Shown here: positions 7,063-14,378 of the stretch, one piece after another
How the letters are laid out: each line of letters opens with the position of its first letter
Numbering within the stretch: position 1 is the stretch's first letter
Virus record (IMG/VR): IMGVR_UViG_3300010379_000025
Span: 1 to 33,441 of that record
Strand: one strand, 5' to 3'
Length of the DNA stretch: 33,441 nt
From: a virus
Position numbers and translations under genes: made by a program
Notes under the pieces: model-generated
Seen by the model: the letters and a program-made list of their open reading frames with translations, nothing else
Told to the model about the DNA's origin: nothing
Database searches by the model: none

Positions 7063-7590
7063 ATGACGGAAGGAATTGCTGTTACTCCTGGATCGGGCGC
7101 GACGCTCGCCGCGGATCCGTGCACGGTCAACGGCGTGGCTGTCCTGGTCCCGCAGAACAAGATCGGCGTGGGGGGGCTGGGCAGCTATACCGACGTCTCG
7201 ACGTCGAACCCGCTCCCGGTGCAGCAATCGGCCCAGACAACGGGCGGCTATACGCCGTATAAGCTGAACTCGGCGGCCTCCACGAACGCCACGAGTGTGA
7301 AGACCTCGGCCGGTACGATCGGCCTGGTCACGGCCAGCAACGTCAATGCGTCACCCCGCTACCTCAAGCTGTACAACAAGGCCTCCGCACCGACGGTCGG
7401 GACCGATACGCCGGTGCAGGTCTATCTGCTGCCCGGAAATGCCAACGGAGCCGGCAGCAACATCCCGATCCCGGACGAGGGACTCGCGTTTGGGACGGGA
7501 ATCGCGTTCGCCGTCACCGGCGGAGCGGCCGACAGCGACACGACGGCCGTTTCGGTCAACGACGTGATCGTCAATTTGGGCTACGTCTGA
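7063..7590 (+). CDS. Phage virion-associated beta protein
   Basis: 175 aa from ATG 7063. The C-terminal half has a pattern common in phage structural proteins: SPRYLKLYNKASAPTVGTDT, then PVQVYLLPG, FGTGIAFAVTGGAADSDTTA and a final VNDVIVNLGYV. I recognise this as a widespread tail or virion-associated domain of unknown exact function. The N-terminus contains a short stretch with LPVQQ, as in related proteins. There is no signal peptide. It is followed by an inverted repeat with a terminator-like hairpin at its centre. Confidence 0.65.
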   Translation: MTEGIAVTPGSGATLAADPCTVNGVAVLVPQNKIGVGGLGSYTDVSTSNPLPVQQSAQTTGGYTPYKLNSAASTNATSVKTSAGTIGLVTASNVNASPRYLKLYNKASAPTVGTDTPVQVYLLPGNANGAGSNIPIPDEGLAFGTGIAFAVTGGAADSDTTAVSVNDVIVNLGYV

Positions 7591-7596
7591 GAGAGA

Positions 7597-7683
7597 GTGG
7601 CCAGTGGCCAGTGGCCAGTGGCCAGCCGGAGAAGGCAGGCTTCGCCTGCCGGGGTTTTTACTGGCCACTGGCCACCAGCCACT
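7597..7683. repeat. Family C inverted repeat (TGGCCAG type)
   Basis: Four tandem GTGGCCA units (7597-7624) face ACTGGCCACTGGCCACC (7660 on), so the arms can pair around the terminator hairpin at 7634-7659. Related pieces lie at about 4966-4982, 11813-11840, 15571-15600 (inside the portal gene) and 23616-23645. Confidence 0.75.
7634..7659 (+). terminator. Rho-independent terminator candidate
   Basis: Perfect 7-bp stem GGCAGGC/GCCTGCC with a TTC loop, then GGGGTTTTT. It lies between the virion protein gene (7063) and the LPxE repeat gene (7689), inside the family C inverted repeat. Confidence 0.55.
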
Positions 7684-7688
7684 GCTCC

Positions 7689-9203
7689 ATGGTTACTCAC
7701 GCGATCGCTCTGCGACTCTTCACCTTGGCCGTGTCGGCGGCTTCCACGCTGCCGATCGACTGCCTGGCGTCGGTCGCTTCACACTCGACCATGTCGATCG
7801 AAGCGAAGGCCTCCCTCGCGCAGACGAAAACGCTGCCCGTCGAAAGCAATCTCTCGGTCGAGTTTGGGGCGACGCTGCCGGTCGAGAGTCTGCTGACGGT
7901 GTCGCCAGCGCTGGCGGTGCTCCCGATCGAGAGTGGCGGCGGCGTGCGGTTGCTGGTCGTGTTGCCGGTCGAGTTCGGGCAGACGACGGTCGCCGTATCG
8001 TCGGCGCCCGTCTTTGTCATCGAATGGCTCCTTTCGGCCGCGGCGAGTCAAACGGCACCGACACTGCCCGTGGAGTGGCTGGGGGTCGCCGACATCGTGC
8101 GGGCCGACGTGCTGCCGATCGAATGGTTTTTGACCGTCGCGCACCGGACGGCCGTGCTGTCGACCGAATGGCTGCTCTCCGCGCCGACAAAACCTGCGTT
8201 ATCGGTCGAGTGGAGCGGCACGCTGACAGCCCTCTCGATCGCCCGCGTGCTGCCCGTCGAATGGTTGTCCCACGCCGCGAGTCGCGCGATCGCGCTGCCG
8301 ATCGAAACGCGGGCGTCGACAAGCTCAGCCCAGGGGCTGGCGATTGAAGCGCTCTCGGCGGTCGCGCGCGTTGCCGGCTTGCCCGTGGAAACCGTTTTGC
8401 GGCTCGGCTCGCTCGCGGCATTACCAATCGAAACCAGGCGATCGCTGGCGTCAACCCTTGCGCTGCCAATCGACGCACGCGGACAACTGGCGGTCTTTTC
8501 CGCCCTCCCGATCGAAACGCGGGCTTCGACAAGCTCAGCCCAGGGGCTGCCGGTCGAAACGCGGGCTTCGACAGGCTCAGCCCAGGGGCTGCCGGTCGAG
8601 TGGGGGTCGAAGGCGATTGTCCAGGCTTCGTCCCTGCCGATCGAGTGGCGGGCTTCGACAAGCTCAGCCCAGGGGCTGCCGGTCGAATCGCGGCTGCAGC
8701 TCGCCGCGGCAAAGACGCTGCCGGTTGAAACGCGGGCTTCGACAGGCTCAGCCCAGGGGCTTCCGATCGAAACGCGGCTGCAACTGGCCGGGATCGTCGC
8801 ACTGCCGATCGAAACGCGGCTGCAGCTCGCCGCGGCCCAAAACGTGCCGGCCGAGTGGCGCGCTTCGACAGGCTCAGCCCAGGGGCTGCCGATCGAAACG
8901 CGGCTGCAGCTCGCCGCGGCCAAGACGTTGCCGATCGAGACGCGATCGCAATTGGCGATCGTTCCGGGGCTGCCGGTGGTCTGGTATCTGCAGGTCGCGC
9001 CGCTGGTCGCCACGCTGCCCGTGGAGTTGCTGCGGGGCGTGATCAACGCGGGGGCCGTGCTCCCCGTGGAATGGTTTGGCGCTGCGATGCCCGACGTTTC
9101 GGGCGGCGTCTTCGTGCTCCCCCAGCGGGGCTCGGTCTTCGCGCTCGATTCCCGCGGCACGGTGTTCGTCCTCGGCAAGCGAGGAACCGTGTTCCGCATC
9201 TAG
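7689..9203 (+). CDS. LPxE tandem-repeat protein, probable fibrous virion protein
   Basis: 504 aa from ATG 7689; an earlier in-frame ATG lies in the upstream repeat. Almost the whole protein consists of about 30 degenerate units of 13-18 residues, each marked by LP[IV]E[TWS], for example KTLPVETRASTGSAQG and ALPIETRLQLA. Such regular short units suggest a beta-solenoid or fibre. Six units carry RASTSSAQG or RASTGSAQG, encoded by a REP-like DNA repeat (see 8311-8888). The C-terminus ends in three short units of the form SVFALDSRG / TVFVLGKRG / TVFRI. There is no signal peptide or enzyme motif. A tail or spike role is inferred from the beta-rich neighbours. Confidence 0.65.
   Translation: MVTHAIALRLFTLAVSAASTLPIDCLASVASHSTMSIEAKASLAQTKTLPVESNLSVEFGATLPVESLLTVSPALAVLPIESGGGVRLLVVLPVEFGQTTVAVSSAPVFVIEWLLSAAASQTAPTLPVEWLGVADIVRADVLPIEWFLTVAHRTAVLSTEWLLSAPTKPALSVEWSGTLTALSIARVLPVEWLSHAASRAIALPIETRASTSSAQGLAIEALSAVARVAGLPVETVLRLGSLAALPIETRRSLASTLALPIDARGQLAVFSALPIETRASTSSAQGLPVETRASTGSAQGLPVEWGSKAIVQASSLPIEWRASTSSAQGLPVESRLQLAAAKTLPVETRASTGSAQGLPIETRLQLAGIVALPIETRLQLAAAQNVPAEWRASTGSAQGLPIETRLQLAAAKTLPIETRSQLAIVPGLPVVWYLQVAPLVATLPVELLRGVINAGAVLPVEWFGAAMPDVSGGVFVLPQRGSVFALDSRGTVFVLGKRGTVFRI
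8311..8888. repeat. Six in-frame REP-like units inside the LPxE gene
   Basis: Copies of about 29 nt containing TTCGACAAGCTCAGCC or TTCGACAGGCTCAGCC, then CAGGGG, begin at 8311, 8521, 8563, 8650, 8734 and 8860. The pair at 8521 and 8563 is spaced exactly 42 nt (14 codons). All lie in one frame and encode RAST[SG]SAQGL. They share the TTCGAC-AGCTCAG core with family E. Confidence 0.85.
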
Positions 9204-9205
9204 TG

Positions 9206-9337
9206 GAAAAGCACGAAATCCGAATGACGAAGGAATAACCTAAGCCCGAATGACCGAAACCAAAACCGGCGCGCCGGCACTCTTCCTTCGTGCTTCAGTG
9301 CTTCGTGCTTCCTTCGTCATTCGTGCTTCGAGCTTTT
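9206..9337. repeat. Family A dispersed repeat, copy 3
   Basis: Left arm AAAGCACGAAATCCGAATGA; right arm ends CGTCATTCGTGCTTCGAGCT. It lies between the LPxE gene and the next virion gene, ending 16 nt before its ATG. Confidence 0.85.
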
Positions 9338-9352
9338 TGAGGGGAGACAGGG

Positions 9353-10126
9353 ATGTCTTTGGCATCAACGGATCTGGTGTGGTACGGGTCGGCCGACATG
9401 GAGGAGGTCGATGGGTCGACCGCAGGGGGCGGGATCGACACGACGACGTTGATCGTCTTCAGTGATCCCACCACGGTCAACTCGCTGGGGACCACGCTCA
9501 AATACGTGTCGTCGAACGCCGGCGACACCACACAGAGTGTCACGGTCACGGGCCGCAGCTCGACCGGCTCGATCGTGACCGAGACGATCAACCCGCTCAC
9601 CGGCACGATCGTGATCACAGGCACGGTCACCTTCGGGCGGATTTTGAAGGTGGTCATGTCGGCCACGGCGGTCGGCACCGTCTCGATCGAGCGGTCGACC
9701 GACGGCGACGTGCTGGCCGCGATGCCCCCGGGCATCAAGCAGGTCCGACGCTTATTCTACAACGTCTCGGCCGACGTCGGCTCGGGGAGCACCCGGAACT
9801 ACTACGACAAGGCGTTTTTGAAAAATACGAACGGCACCAACGCCGCGCTGGGCCTCACGTTCAAAACCAACACGGACGTCGGCGGCGGGGCCGATTGCAC
9901 GGTCGCCGTCGAGAGCAGCGTCGGCGGCAGCGGCACGAGCACCAACCGGCAGACGGCTCCCAGCGGCGTCACGGGGGCCGGCTTCAGCGACGGGCCGACC
10001 TCGATCTCGGGTACCGACCTCGCGCCGGGCGCGGCGGTCGGTATCTGGTTCAATCTCACCCTGACGGCCGGCCTGGCGGCCGACGTCACGACCTACACGC
10101 CGGAGGCGGATTGCAGCACGACGTGA
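9353..10126 (+). CDS. Phage virion structural protein, beta-rich
   Basis: 257 aa from ATG 9353, preceded by GAGGGGAG. The N-terminus (MSLASTDLVWYGSADMEE) and the following beta-rich, Thr/Gly-rich body match a type of phage structural protein I recognise in many environmental siphoviruses, without a defined role. The central region IKQVRRLFYNVSAD and the Cys near residue 182 are unremarkable. It has no enzymatic motif or signal peptide. It is flanked on both sides by family A repeats, so it probably forms its own transcriptional or translational unit. Confidence 0.65.
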   Translation: MSLASTDLVWYGSADMEEVDGSTAGGGIDTTTLIVFSDPTTVNSLGTTLKYVSSNAGDTTQSVTVTGRSSTGSIVTETINPLTGTIVITGTVTFGRILKVVMSATAVGTVSIERSTDGDVLAAMPPGIKQVRRLFYNVSADVGSGSTRNYYDKAFLKNTNGTNAALGLTFKTNTDVGGGADCTVAVESSVGGSGTSTNRQTAPSGVTGAGFSDGPTSISGTDLAPGAAVGIWFNLTLTAGLAADVTTYTPEADCSTT

Positions 10127-10132
10127 GGCAGC

Positions 10133-10273
10133 GAAGCATGAAATCCAAATGACGAAGGAATGACCTAAGCCCGAATGACCGAAATAAAGGCGGCACTGGA
10201 CTTCGGCGAGCTCAGTCGAGCCGCACTCTTCCTTCGTGCTTCGTGCTTCCTTCGTCATTCGTGCTTCGAGCTT
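10133..10273. repeat. Family A dispersed repeat, copy 4, with a nested family E fragment
   Basis: GCATGAAATCCAAATGACGA opens it and CGTCATTCGTGCTTCGAGCT closes it. The variable centre contains CTTCGGCGAGCTCAGTCGAG (10201 on), half of the family E palindrome, so elements appear to insert into one another. Confidence 0.8.
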
Positions 10274-10284
10274 AAGGAATTGCA

Positions 10285-10569
10285 ATGTCCACACAAGTTC
10301 GCTTCAAATGTGTCTCCGCCCACAAGGTCGTCGAAGGCCAGAACACCTTTTACGACGCCAGGCTGCTGGCCGCTGCGGCCAGCGAACAGCCGGCCGGCCT
10401 GTTCATCGTGAAACCGGCCGGCAAGTTCGATCTCCAGCGGCTCGCCACGCAGCCCTTCGAGGTCGACAAGGAATACGTCATCACGATCGACGAGGCACCC
10501 GCGGCGGCGCCGGCAGCTCAGAAAGCTCCGGCAGCTCCCGCGGCCGCGTCTCCGACGCCGGCGAAATAA
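10285..10569 (+). CDS. Small protein with Ala/Pro-rich tail
   Basis: 94 aa; ATG 10285 follows AAGGAATTGCA. A compact domain (residues 1-70, with FKCVSAHKVVEGQNTFYDA) is followed by an Ala/Pro-rich tail (about 72-94). The same layout, a small domain plus Ala/Pro tail, occurs in the product at 20392, but the domains are not obviously alike. Unrecognised. Its position among virion-type genes suggests a minor structural protein. Confidence 0.55.
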   Translation: MSTQVRFKCVSAHKVVEGQNTFYDARLLAAAASEQPAGLFIVKPAGKFDLQRLATQPFEVDKEYVITIDEAPAAAPAAQKAPAAPAAASPTPAK

Positions 10570-10577
10570 AAGCCGGA

Positions 10578-10650
10578 AAACCACGAAGGACACCAAGGAC
10601 ACAAAGAGAGTCCGAACTTTGTGCTCTTTCTGACCTTTGTGGTTACCACT
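10578..10650. repeat. Family B dispersed repeat, copy 3
   Basis: CCACGAAGGACACCAAGGAC units face TTTGTGCTCTTTCTGACC and TTTGTGGTT. It ends about 14 nt before the next ATG. Confidence 0.75.
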
Positions 10651-10663
10651 TCGGGAATCGGAA

Positions 10664-11020
10664 ATGGACTCCGTCGTCGCTCGTCGCCCCAAAGTGAAAC
10701 ACCCGGCGGAGAGCCTGGTCTATCCGATCGACGTCTCGCGGATCCTGCAGGCGGGGGTCACCGCGATCTCCGTGACGTCGTTGACGGTCTCCGGTCCTCC
10801 GGACGATGAGACGCCGCTCACCGTCGGCACGGGCACCGTGACGGTGGCCACGATCGAGGACGACGAGGACAACCCGATCGCCCCGGGCTTGGCGCTGCTC
10901 GCTCCGACCGCCGCGGGCACGGACAGCTTTGACTATCGGATCACGGCGATTTTTGTCGACAGCCAGGGCAACACGCGGGCCGGTGTGTGCGTGGTGCAGG
11001 TGCGGGCGGGAATTCCCTGA
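10664..11020 (+). CDS. Small beta-rich protein, probable virion component
   Basis: 118 aa from ATG 10664; earlier in-frame codons lie in the family B repeat. The sequence is beta-rich: YPIDVSRILQAGVTAISVTS, then VGTGTVTVATIEDDEDNPIA and YRITAIFVDSQGNTRAGVCV. The end (RAGVCVVQVRAGIP) is typical of small beta-sandwich phage proteins. No named family recognised. It is the last gene before the packaging module. Confidence 0.55.
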   Translation: MDSVVARRPKVKHPAESLVYPIDVSRILQAGVTAISVTSLTVSGPPDDETPLTVGTGTVTVATIEDDEDNPIAPGLALLAPTAAGTDSFDYRITAIFVDSQGNTRAGVCVVQVRAGIP

Positions 11021-11026
11021 GAGAGC

Positions 11027-11157
11027 GAAGGAAGCACGAAGCACGAATGACGAAGGAATGACCTAATGTTCTAAGCTCGAAACAAAGGCGGTGCTGGAAC
11101 TCTTGTTTCGTGCTTCTGGCTTCGTGCTTCCTTCGTCATTCGTGCTTCGAGCTTTTT
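11027..11157. repeat. Family A dispersed repeat, copy 5
   Basis: AAGGAAGCACGAAGCACGAA opens it and CGTCATTCGTGCTTCGAGCT closes it. It ends 7 nt before the ATG of the HNH gene. Confidence 0.85.
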
Positions 11158-11163
11158 AATCAG

Positions 11164-11616
11164 ATGCCCAATTCGGCGCAGGTTTTCCGGCCATATGGCC
11201 CGGCTCGCCCCTCAGCCCTCGCCCGTCGCCCCTCCCCCGCGAAGCGGGGCTACGATGAGAAGTGGCGGCGGCTGGCGATCGCGTATCGGAAGGAACACCC
11301 CTGGTGTGAAAACTGTTTGGCTCGCGGCTCGACTGACTTCGGCGAGCTCGCGGCTCGACTGACTTCGACGAGCTCAGTCGGGTCGAGCTCGCCGAAGTCC
11401 GAAGTCCACGGCAGAAAGGTGCCAACCGGGGCGGTCGATCATCGCGTTCCGTTTCAATCGCTCGACGATCCCTTGAGGCTGTCATGGAAAAATTGCGAAG
11501 CCCTCTGCCGCTCGTGCCACGCCGAGAAGACGCACCGCGAGCGGCGGCGGGGAACGAACTCCGCGATGATCTTCCGGCAATCCGGCCGACGCGGGCCTTC
11601 GCCATCGTCGAGCTGA
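11164..11616 (+). CDS. HNH endonuclease of the packaging module
   Basis: 150 aa from ATG 11164. Zinc-binding pairs are C48/C51 (WCENC) and C115/C118 (LCRSCH). The HNH core is D92-H93 (AVDHRVPF), N110 (SWKNCEAL) and H119, with H124. HNH enzymes directly upstream of terminase genes in HK97-type phages act with the terminase at cos cleavage. Residues about 54-82 between the first Cys pair and the HNH core are Ser/Thr-rich and derive from REP-like palindromes (11329-11406), an in-frame insertion. The final 20 residues overlap the next ORF and look less coding-like. Activity is plausible because no core residue is lost. Confidence 0.8.
   Translation: MPNSAQVFRPYGPARPSALARRPSPAKRGYDEKWRRLAIAYRKEHPWCENCLARGSTDFGELAARLTSTSSVGSSSPKSEVHGRKVPTGAVDHRVPFQSLDDPLRLSWKNCEALCRSCHAEKTHRERRRGTNSAMIFRQSGRRGPSPSSS
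11329..11406. repeat. REP-like palindromes inside the HNH gene (family E, copy 2)
   Basis: Nested copies of CGACTGACTTCGGCGAGCTC and CGACTGACTTCGACGAGCTC face GAGCTCGCCGAAGTC. The reading frame stays open and encodes STDFGEL and TSTSSVGSSSPKS. Confidence 0.75.
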
Positions 11617-11825
11617 AGCGGCGGCTGCCCTTTTGGCGCGATCCGCGTCGACAATTCGTCGTGATGGGCGCCCAGGATGCACCGGAGGCGGTCGGGCTGG
11701 CCGTCGACGCCAAGTTGGCGATTGAGACGCCGGAGGGCTATGGATTGGCGCGGATCGAGGCCCATCCGTTCGACGACGCGAGCTTCATTGTCACGTTGAC
11801 CTTTGCGGCCGCAACTGGCCACTGA
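11484..11825 (+). CDS. Hypothetical protein between HNH and small terminase
   Basis: Up to 113 aa from ATG 11484, but this start overlaps the HNH gene by 133 nt. Coding character is clear from about 11590 (FAIVELKRRLPFWRDPRRQF) onward. CTG 11613, overlapping the HNH stop (CTGA), is an alternative start giving about 70 aa. The product is a small alpha/beta protein with no recognised family. Its position in the packaging module suggests a phage-specific accessory protein. Confidence 0.45.
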   Translation: MEKLRSPLPLVPRREDAPRAAAGNELRDDLPAIRPTRAFAIVELKRRLPFWRDPRRQFVVMGAQDAPEAVGLAVDAKLAIETPEGYGLARIEAHPFDDASFIVTLTFAAATGH

Positions 11826-11849
11826 CCACCAGCCACCGGTCACTTCTTG

Positions 11850-12314
11850 ATGACTCGCGGACGAAAACCCAAGCCGACGGCACAGCACAAGCGGGAGGGA
11901 ACCTTCCGCCACGACCGGCACGCCGATCGGACCCAGGTGCCGTCTGGCGTCCCGGATCCGCCGGCGATGTTGTCCGACGATGCGGCGGAGGAGTGGCGGC
12001 GGGTGGTCGCTCTCCTGTCGGCGGCTGGACTGATTGCCCAGCTCGATCGCGGGGCGCTGGCGCTCTACTGCCAGGCCTGGTCGGACTATTGGGCCGCCAA
12101 GGCGATTGTTGAGGACGAAGGATGGACCGCCGTCGGGTCGACAGGAAACGTGGTAGAGCATCCGGCCGTCAAGGCGATGCAGCGGTCATGGGCCCAGGTC
12201 CTGCAGGCGGCGCGCGAGTTCGGCATGACGCCGTCGGCCCGCGCCTCGATCAAACTGCCGGCCAAGGAAGCCGCCGACGCGCAGGAAAAAGCGTTCTTCG
12301 GGGTCGTCGGTTAA
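11850..12314 (+). CDS. Terminase small subunit, P27-like
   Basis: 154 aa from ATG 11850 (a TTG one codon earlier is possible). The basic N-terminus MTRGRKPKPTAQHKREG followed by PPAMLSDDAAEEWRRVV is the usual opening of P27-family small terminases. The segment VVEHPAVKAMQRSWAQVLQA and the ending with GMTPSARASIKL match the family too. Small terminases recognise the packaging site on the DNA and regulate the large subunit. The gene lies directly between the HNH gene and the large terminase, the standard order. Confidence 0.85.
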   Translation: MTRGRKPKPTAQHKREGTFRHDRHADRTQVPSGVPDPPAMLSDDAAEEWRRVVALLSAAGLIAQLDRGALALYCQAWSDYWAAKAIVEDEGWTAVGSTGNVVEHPAVKAMQRSWAQVLQAAREFGMTPSARASIKLPAKEAADAQEKAFFGVVG

Positions 12315-12319
12315 AAAAG

Positions 12320-14086
12320 ACGGTCGGTCGCAAACCGAAAGCGAGCGGGGGGCGTCAGCCCCCCGAGACTGCTGTCGACGACGCCGCGTTCATTCGCCCG
12401 AAGGTCGCCGGCTGCTACTTCGATGCGGCCGCCGCCGACCGGGTCTGTTTGTTCTTTGAAAACCTGCAGCACATTAAGGGCCGCAAGGCGCGCGAGCCGT
12501 TTAAGCTCGAGCCCTGGCAGCGGACCCTGGTCCGCCGCATCTTCGGCTGGAAGAACGCCGACGGCACGCGGGTTTACCGCTGCGTGTATGTCGAGGTGCC
12601 CCGCAAAAACGGCAAGAGCACATTGGCCGCGGGCATCGCACTCTATCTGCTCTTCTGTGACGGGGAAGAGGGGGCCGAGGTCTACAGCGCGGCGATCGAC
12701 AAGGATCAGGCCGCGATCGTCTACTCGGTCGCGGCCGAAATGGTCGAGCGTTGTCCGATGCTCGAGCGGCGGTCCTTGCGGCTGAAGGGCGTCCGCCAGA
12801 TCAACGTGCCGGCGACGGCCAGCTTTTACAAGCCGATCCCCGCGGACGACATGGGGGCCCACGGCTTCAACGCACATGGGATCGTGTGCGACGAGCTGCA
12901 CACGCAGCCCAATCGTCACCTGGTCGACGTGCTCACCACTTCGACAGCCTCCCGCGACCAGCCGCTGGCCCTGTTTCTGACGACGGCCGGCAGCGACAAA
13001 ACGTCGATCTGCTGGGAGTACCACCAGAAGGCGATCGACATCCTGGCCGGCCGCACCGAGGACCCCGAGTTTCTGGCGGAGGTCTACGCGGCGGCCCCGG
13101 AAGATGACTGGAGGGACGAAAACACGTGGAAAAAGGCCAATCCGAATTACGGCGTCTCGGTTTCCGAGCGGTACCTGAGGAACGAGTGCGACAAGGCCCA
13201 GAAAAATCCGGCGCTCGAAAACACGTTCCGCCGGTTGCATTTGAACCAGTGGACCGAACAAGAAACCCGCGTGATCCCCATGGACGCCTGGCGTCTGCGG
13301 ATCGATCGCGGCCTCACCGTTGAGAGCTTGCGGGGACTGCCCTGCCGGCAGGGTCTCGACCTGGCCAGCACGCGGGATGTCGTCGCCGCGGTCAAGGTCT
13401 TCCGCCTCGGCCGACGGATGGTCTGGCTGCCCCGCTTTTGGCTGCCGCGGGACTCGGCGTCAAAACGGTCGGAGCAGGACAAGGCCCGTGCAATGAACTT
13501 CGCCGAGCGGGGGCTGATCAAACTGACGCCGGGCAACGAGGTCGATTACTTCACGGTTGCCGAGGACCTGCTCGCCGACGCGCAGACGTTTCAAATTCTG
13601 CAGACGGGCTTCGACGGTTGGAACGCCTCGATGTTGGTGCAGCATTTGGTCAACAGCGGCTACGCGGCCGACTCGATGATCAAGATGCCGCAAACCTTCG
13701 GGGTCTACAACGAACCGTTTAAGGCGCTCTTGGGAGGGCTCGAATCGGGCACGTTCGCCCACCCGGGCAACGACGTGCTCGATTGGATGGCCGAGAACAC
13801 GGCCGGAAAGCAGGACCCGGCCGGCAACTTGAAGCCGGACAAGTCCCGGAGTGGCGACAAGATCGACGGCATTTCGGCCGGCCTGATGGGCTGGGCCCTG
13901 TGGATCGCCGCCGAAGCCGGCAAACCGGCCGGCAGCGTTTACGAAACAAGGGGAGTGCGATGCCTTGCTTCCTCGTCGGAGTCAAACGACCCTTCCGCGG
14001 AAACCGACCCGGCCGAGGAATTGTTCTTCGGTGGCGATCGGCCCTCGGTCTCCTGGGAAGACTGCGAGACGGGGCGCAACGGATAA
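12320..14086 (+). CDS. Terminase large subunit (Terminase_1/HK97 type)
   Basis: About 588 aa. No ATG, GTG or TTG occurs in frame between the small terminase stop and 12449, so the start is unresolved: earlier in-frame ATGs (12122, 12188) are shadows inside the small terminase gene, and ACG 12320 or ATT 12392 would need a rare start. Motifs counted from 12320: Walker A PRKNGKS (94-100), Walker B IVCDE (188-192), and the RNase H-like nuclease Asp in GLDLAS (D347), with KIDGISAGL near the end. It powers DNA packaging through the portal and cleaves the concatemer. A short palindrome (12347-12364) sits in its first codons. Confidence 0.9.
   Translation, partial: TVGRKPKASGGRQPPETAVDDAAFIRPKVAGCYFDAAAADRVCLFFENLQHIKGRKAREPFKLEPWQRTLVRRIFGWKNADGTRVYRCVYVEVPRKNGKSTLAAGIALYLLFCDGEEGAEVYSAAIDKDQAAIVYSVAAEMVERCPMLERRSLRLKGVRQINVPATASFYKPIPADDMGAHGFNAHGIVCDELHTQPNRHLVDVLTTSTASRDQPLALFLTTAGSDKTSICWEYHQKAIDILAGRTEDPEFLAEVYAAAPEDDWRDENTWKKANPNYGVSVSERYLRNECDKAQKNPALENTFRRLHLNQWTEQETRVIPMDAWRLRIDRGLTVESLRGLPCRQGLDLASTRDVVAAVKVFRLGRRMVWLPRFWLPRDSASKRSEQDKARAMNFAERGLIKLTPGNEVDYFTVAEDLLADAQTFQILQTGFDGWNASMLVQHLVNSGYAADSMIKMPQTFGVYNEPFKALLGGLESGTFAHPGNDVLDWMAENTAGKQDPAGNLKPDKSRSGDKIDGISAGLMGWALWIAAEAGKPAGSVYETRGVRCLASSSESNDPSAETDPAEELFFGGDRPSVSWEDCETGRNG
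12347..12364. repeat. Family D palindrome at the start of the large terminase
   Basis: Perfect hairpin GGGGGGC-GTCA-GCCCCCC, read in frame as GGRQPP. A relative, GGGGAC-GTCA-GTCCCC, lies at 23598-23613. Confidence 0.75.
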
Positions 14087-14244
14087 ACCCCAGCGACCTG
14101 CTGGCGCTCGCGGGCTTCGCCGGGATCGCGGCGGGAACCTGGCAGCTGTCGCACGCCTGGTCGTTGATCGTGTGCGGGTCGCTGCTGTTGTCGGCCGCGG
14201 CTGTCGGTGCGCTGCGAGGCGGGAAAAGCACGAAATCCGAATGA
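13960..14244 (+). CDS. Small two-span membrane protein between terminase and portal
   Basis: 94 aa. ATG 13960 is preceded by a strong AAGGGGAG, although it overlaps the terminase C-terminus by 127 nt. The first 40 residues are basic. Residues about 45-63 and 67-87 (DLLALAGFAGIAAGTWQ; SLIVCGSLLLSAAAVGAL) form two membrane helices. Small membrane proteins occur at this place in many HK97-type phages, with unknown function. Its last codons and stop come from the family A repeat (GGKSTKSE). A start nearer the terminase stop is also possible. Confidence 0.6.
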   Translation: MPCFLVGVKRPFRGNRPGRGIVLRWRSALGLLGRLRDGAQRINPSDLLALAGFAGIAAGTWQLSHAWSLIVCGSLLLSAAAVGALRGGKSTKSE

Positions 14245-14367
14245 CGAAGGAAGCACGAAGCACGAATGACCGAAGGGGTGCCAGCGCCGTGGCCTTTGTT
14301 TCGGGCTTCAGTCATTCAGCGGGTACCCGCGCTCCGTGGGTGCCTTCGTCATTCGGATTTCGTGCTT
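14224..14367. repeat. Family A dispersed repeat, copy 6
   Basis: AAAAGCACGAAATCCGAATG opens it and CGTCATTCGGATTTCGTGCT closes it. Its right half, with the palindrome GCGGGTACCCGC, is nearly identical over about 50 nt to the right half of copy 8 (24834-25022). Confidence 0.85.
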
Positions 14368-14378
14368 AGGAGCGATTC

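Noticed and set aside
8311-8888. Possible CRISPR array
   Set aside because: The repeats are translated in frame within a continuous ORF, spacing is irregular and the intervening sequence encodes the same protein motif; no cas genes are present.
12300-12330. Frameshift fusion of small and large terminase at the A-run (TTAAAAAAG)
   Set aside because: The small terminase stop precedes the A-run, so no slippery heptamer is in the correct phase for a -1 shift.
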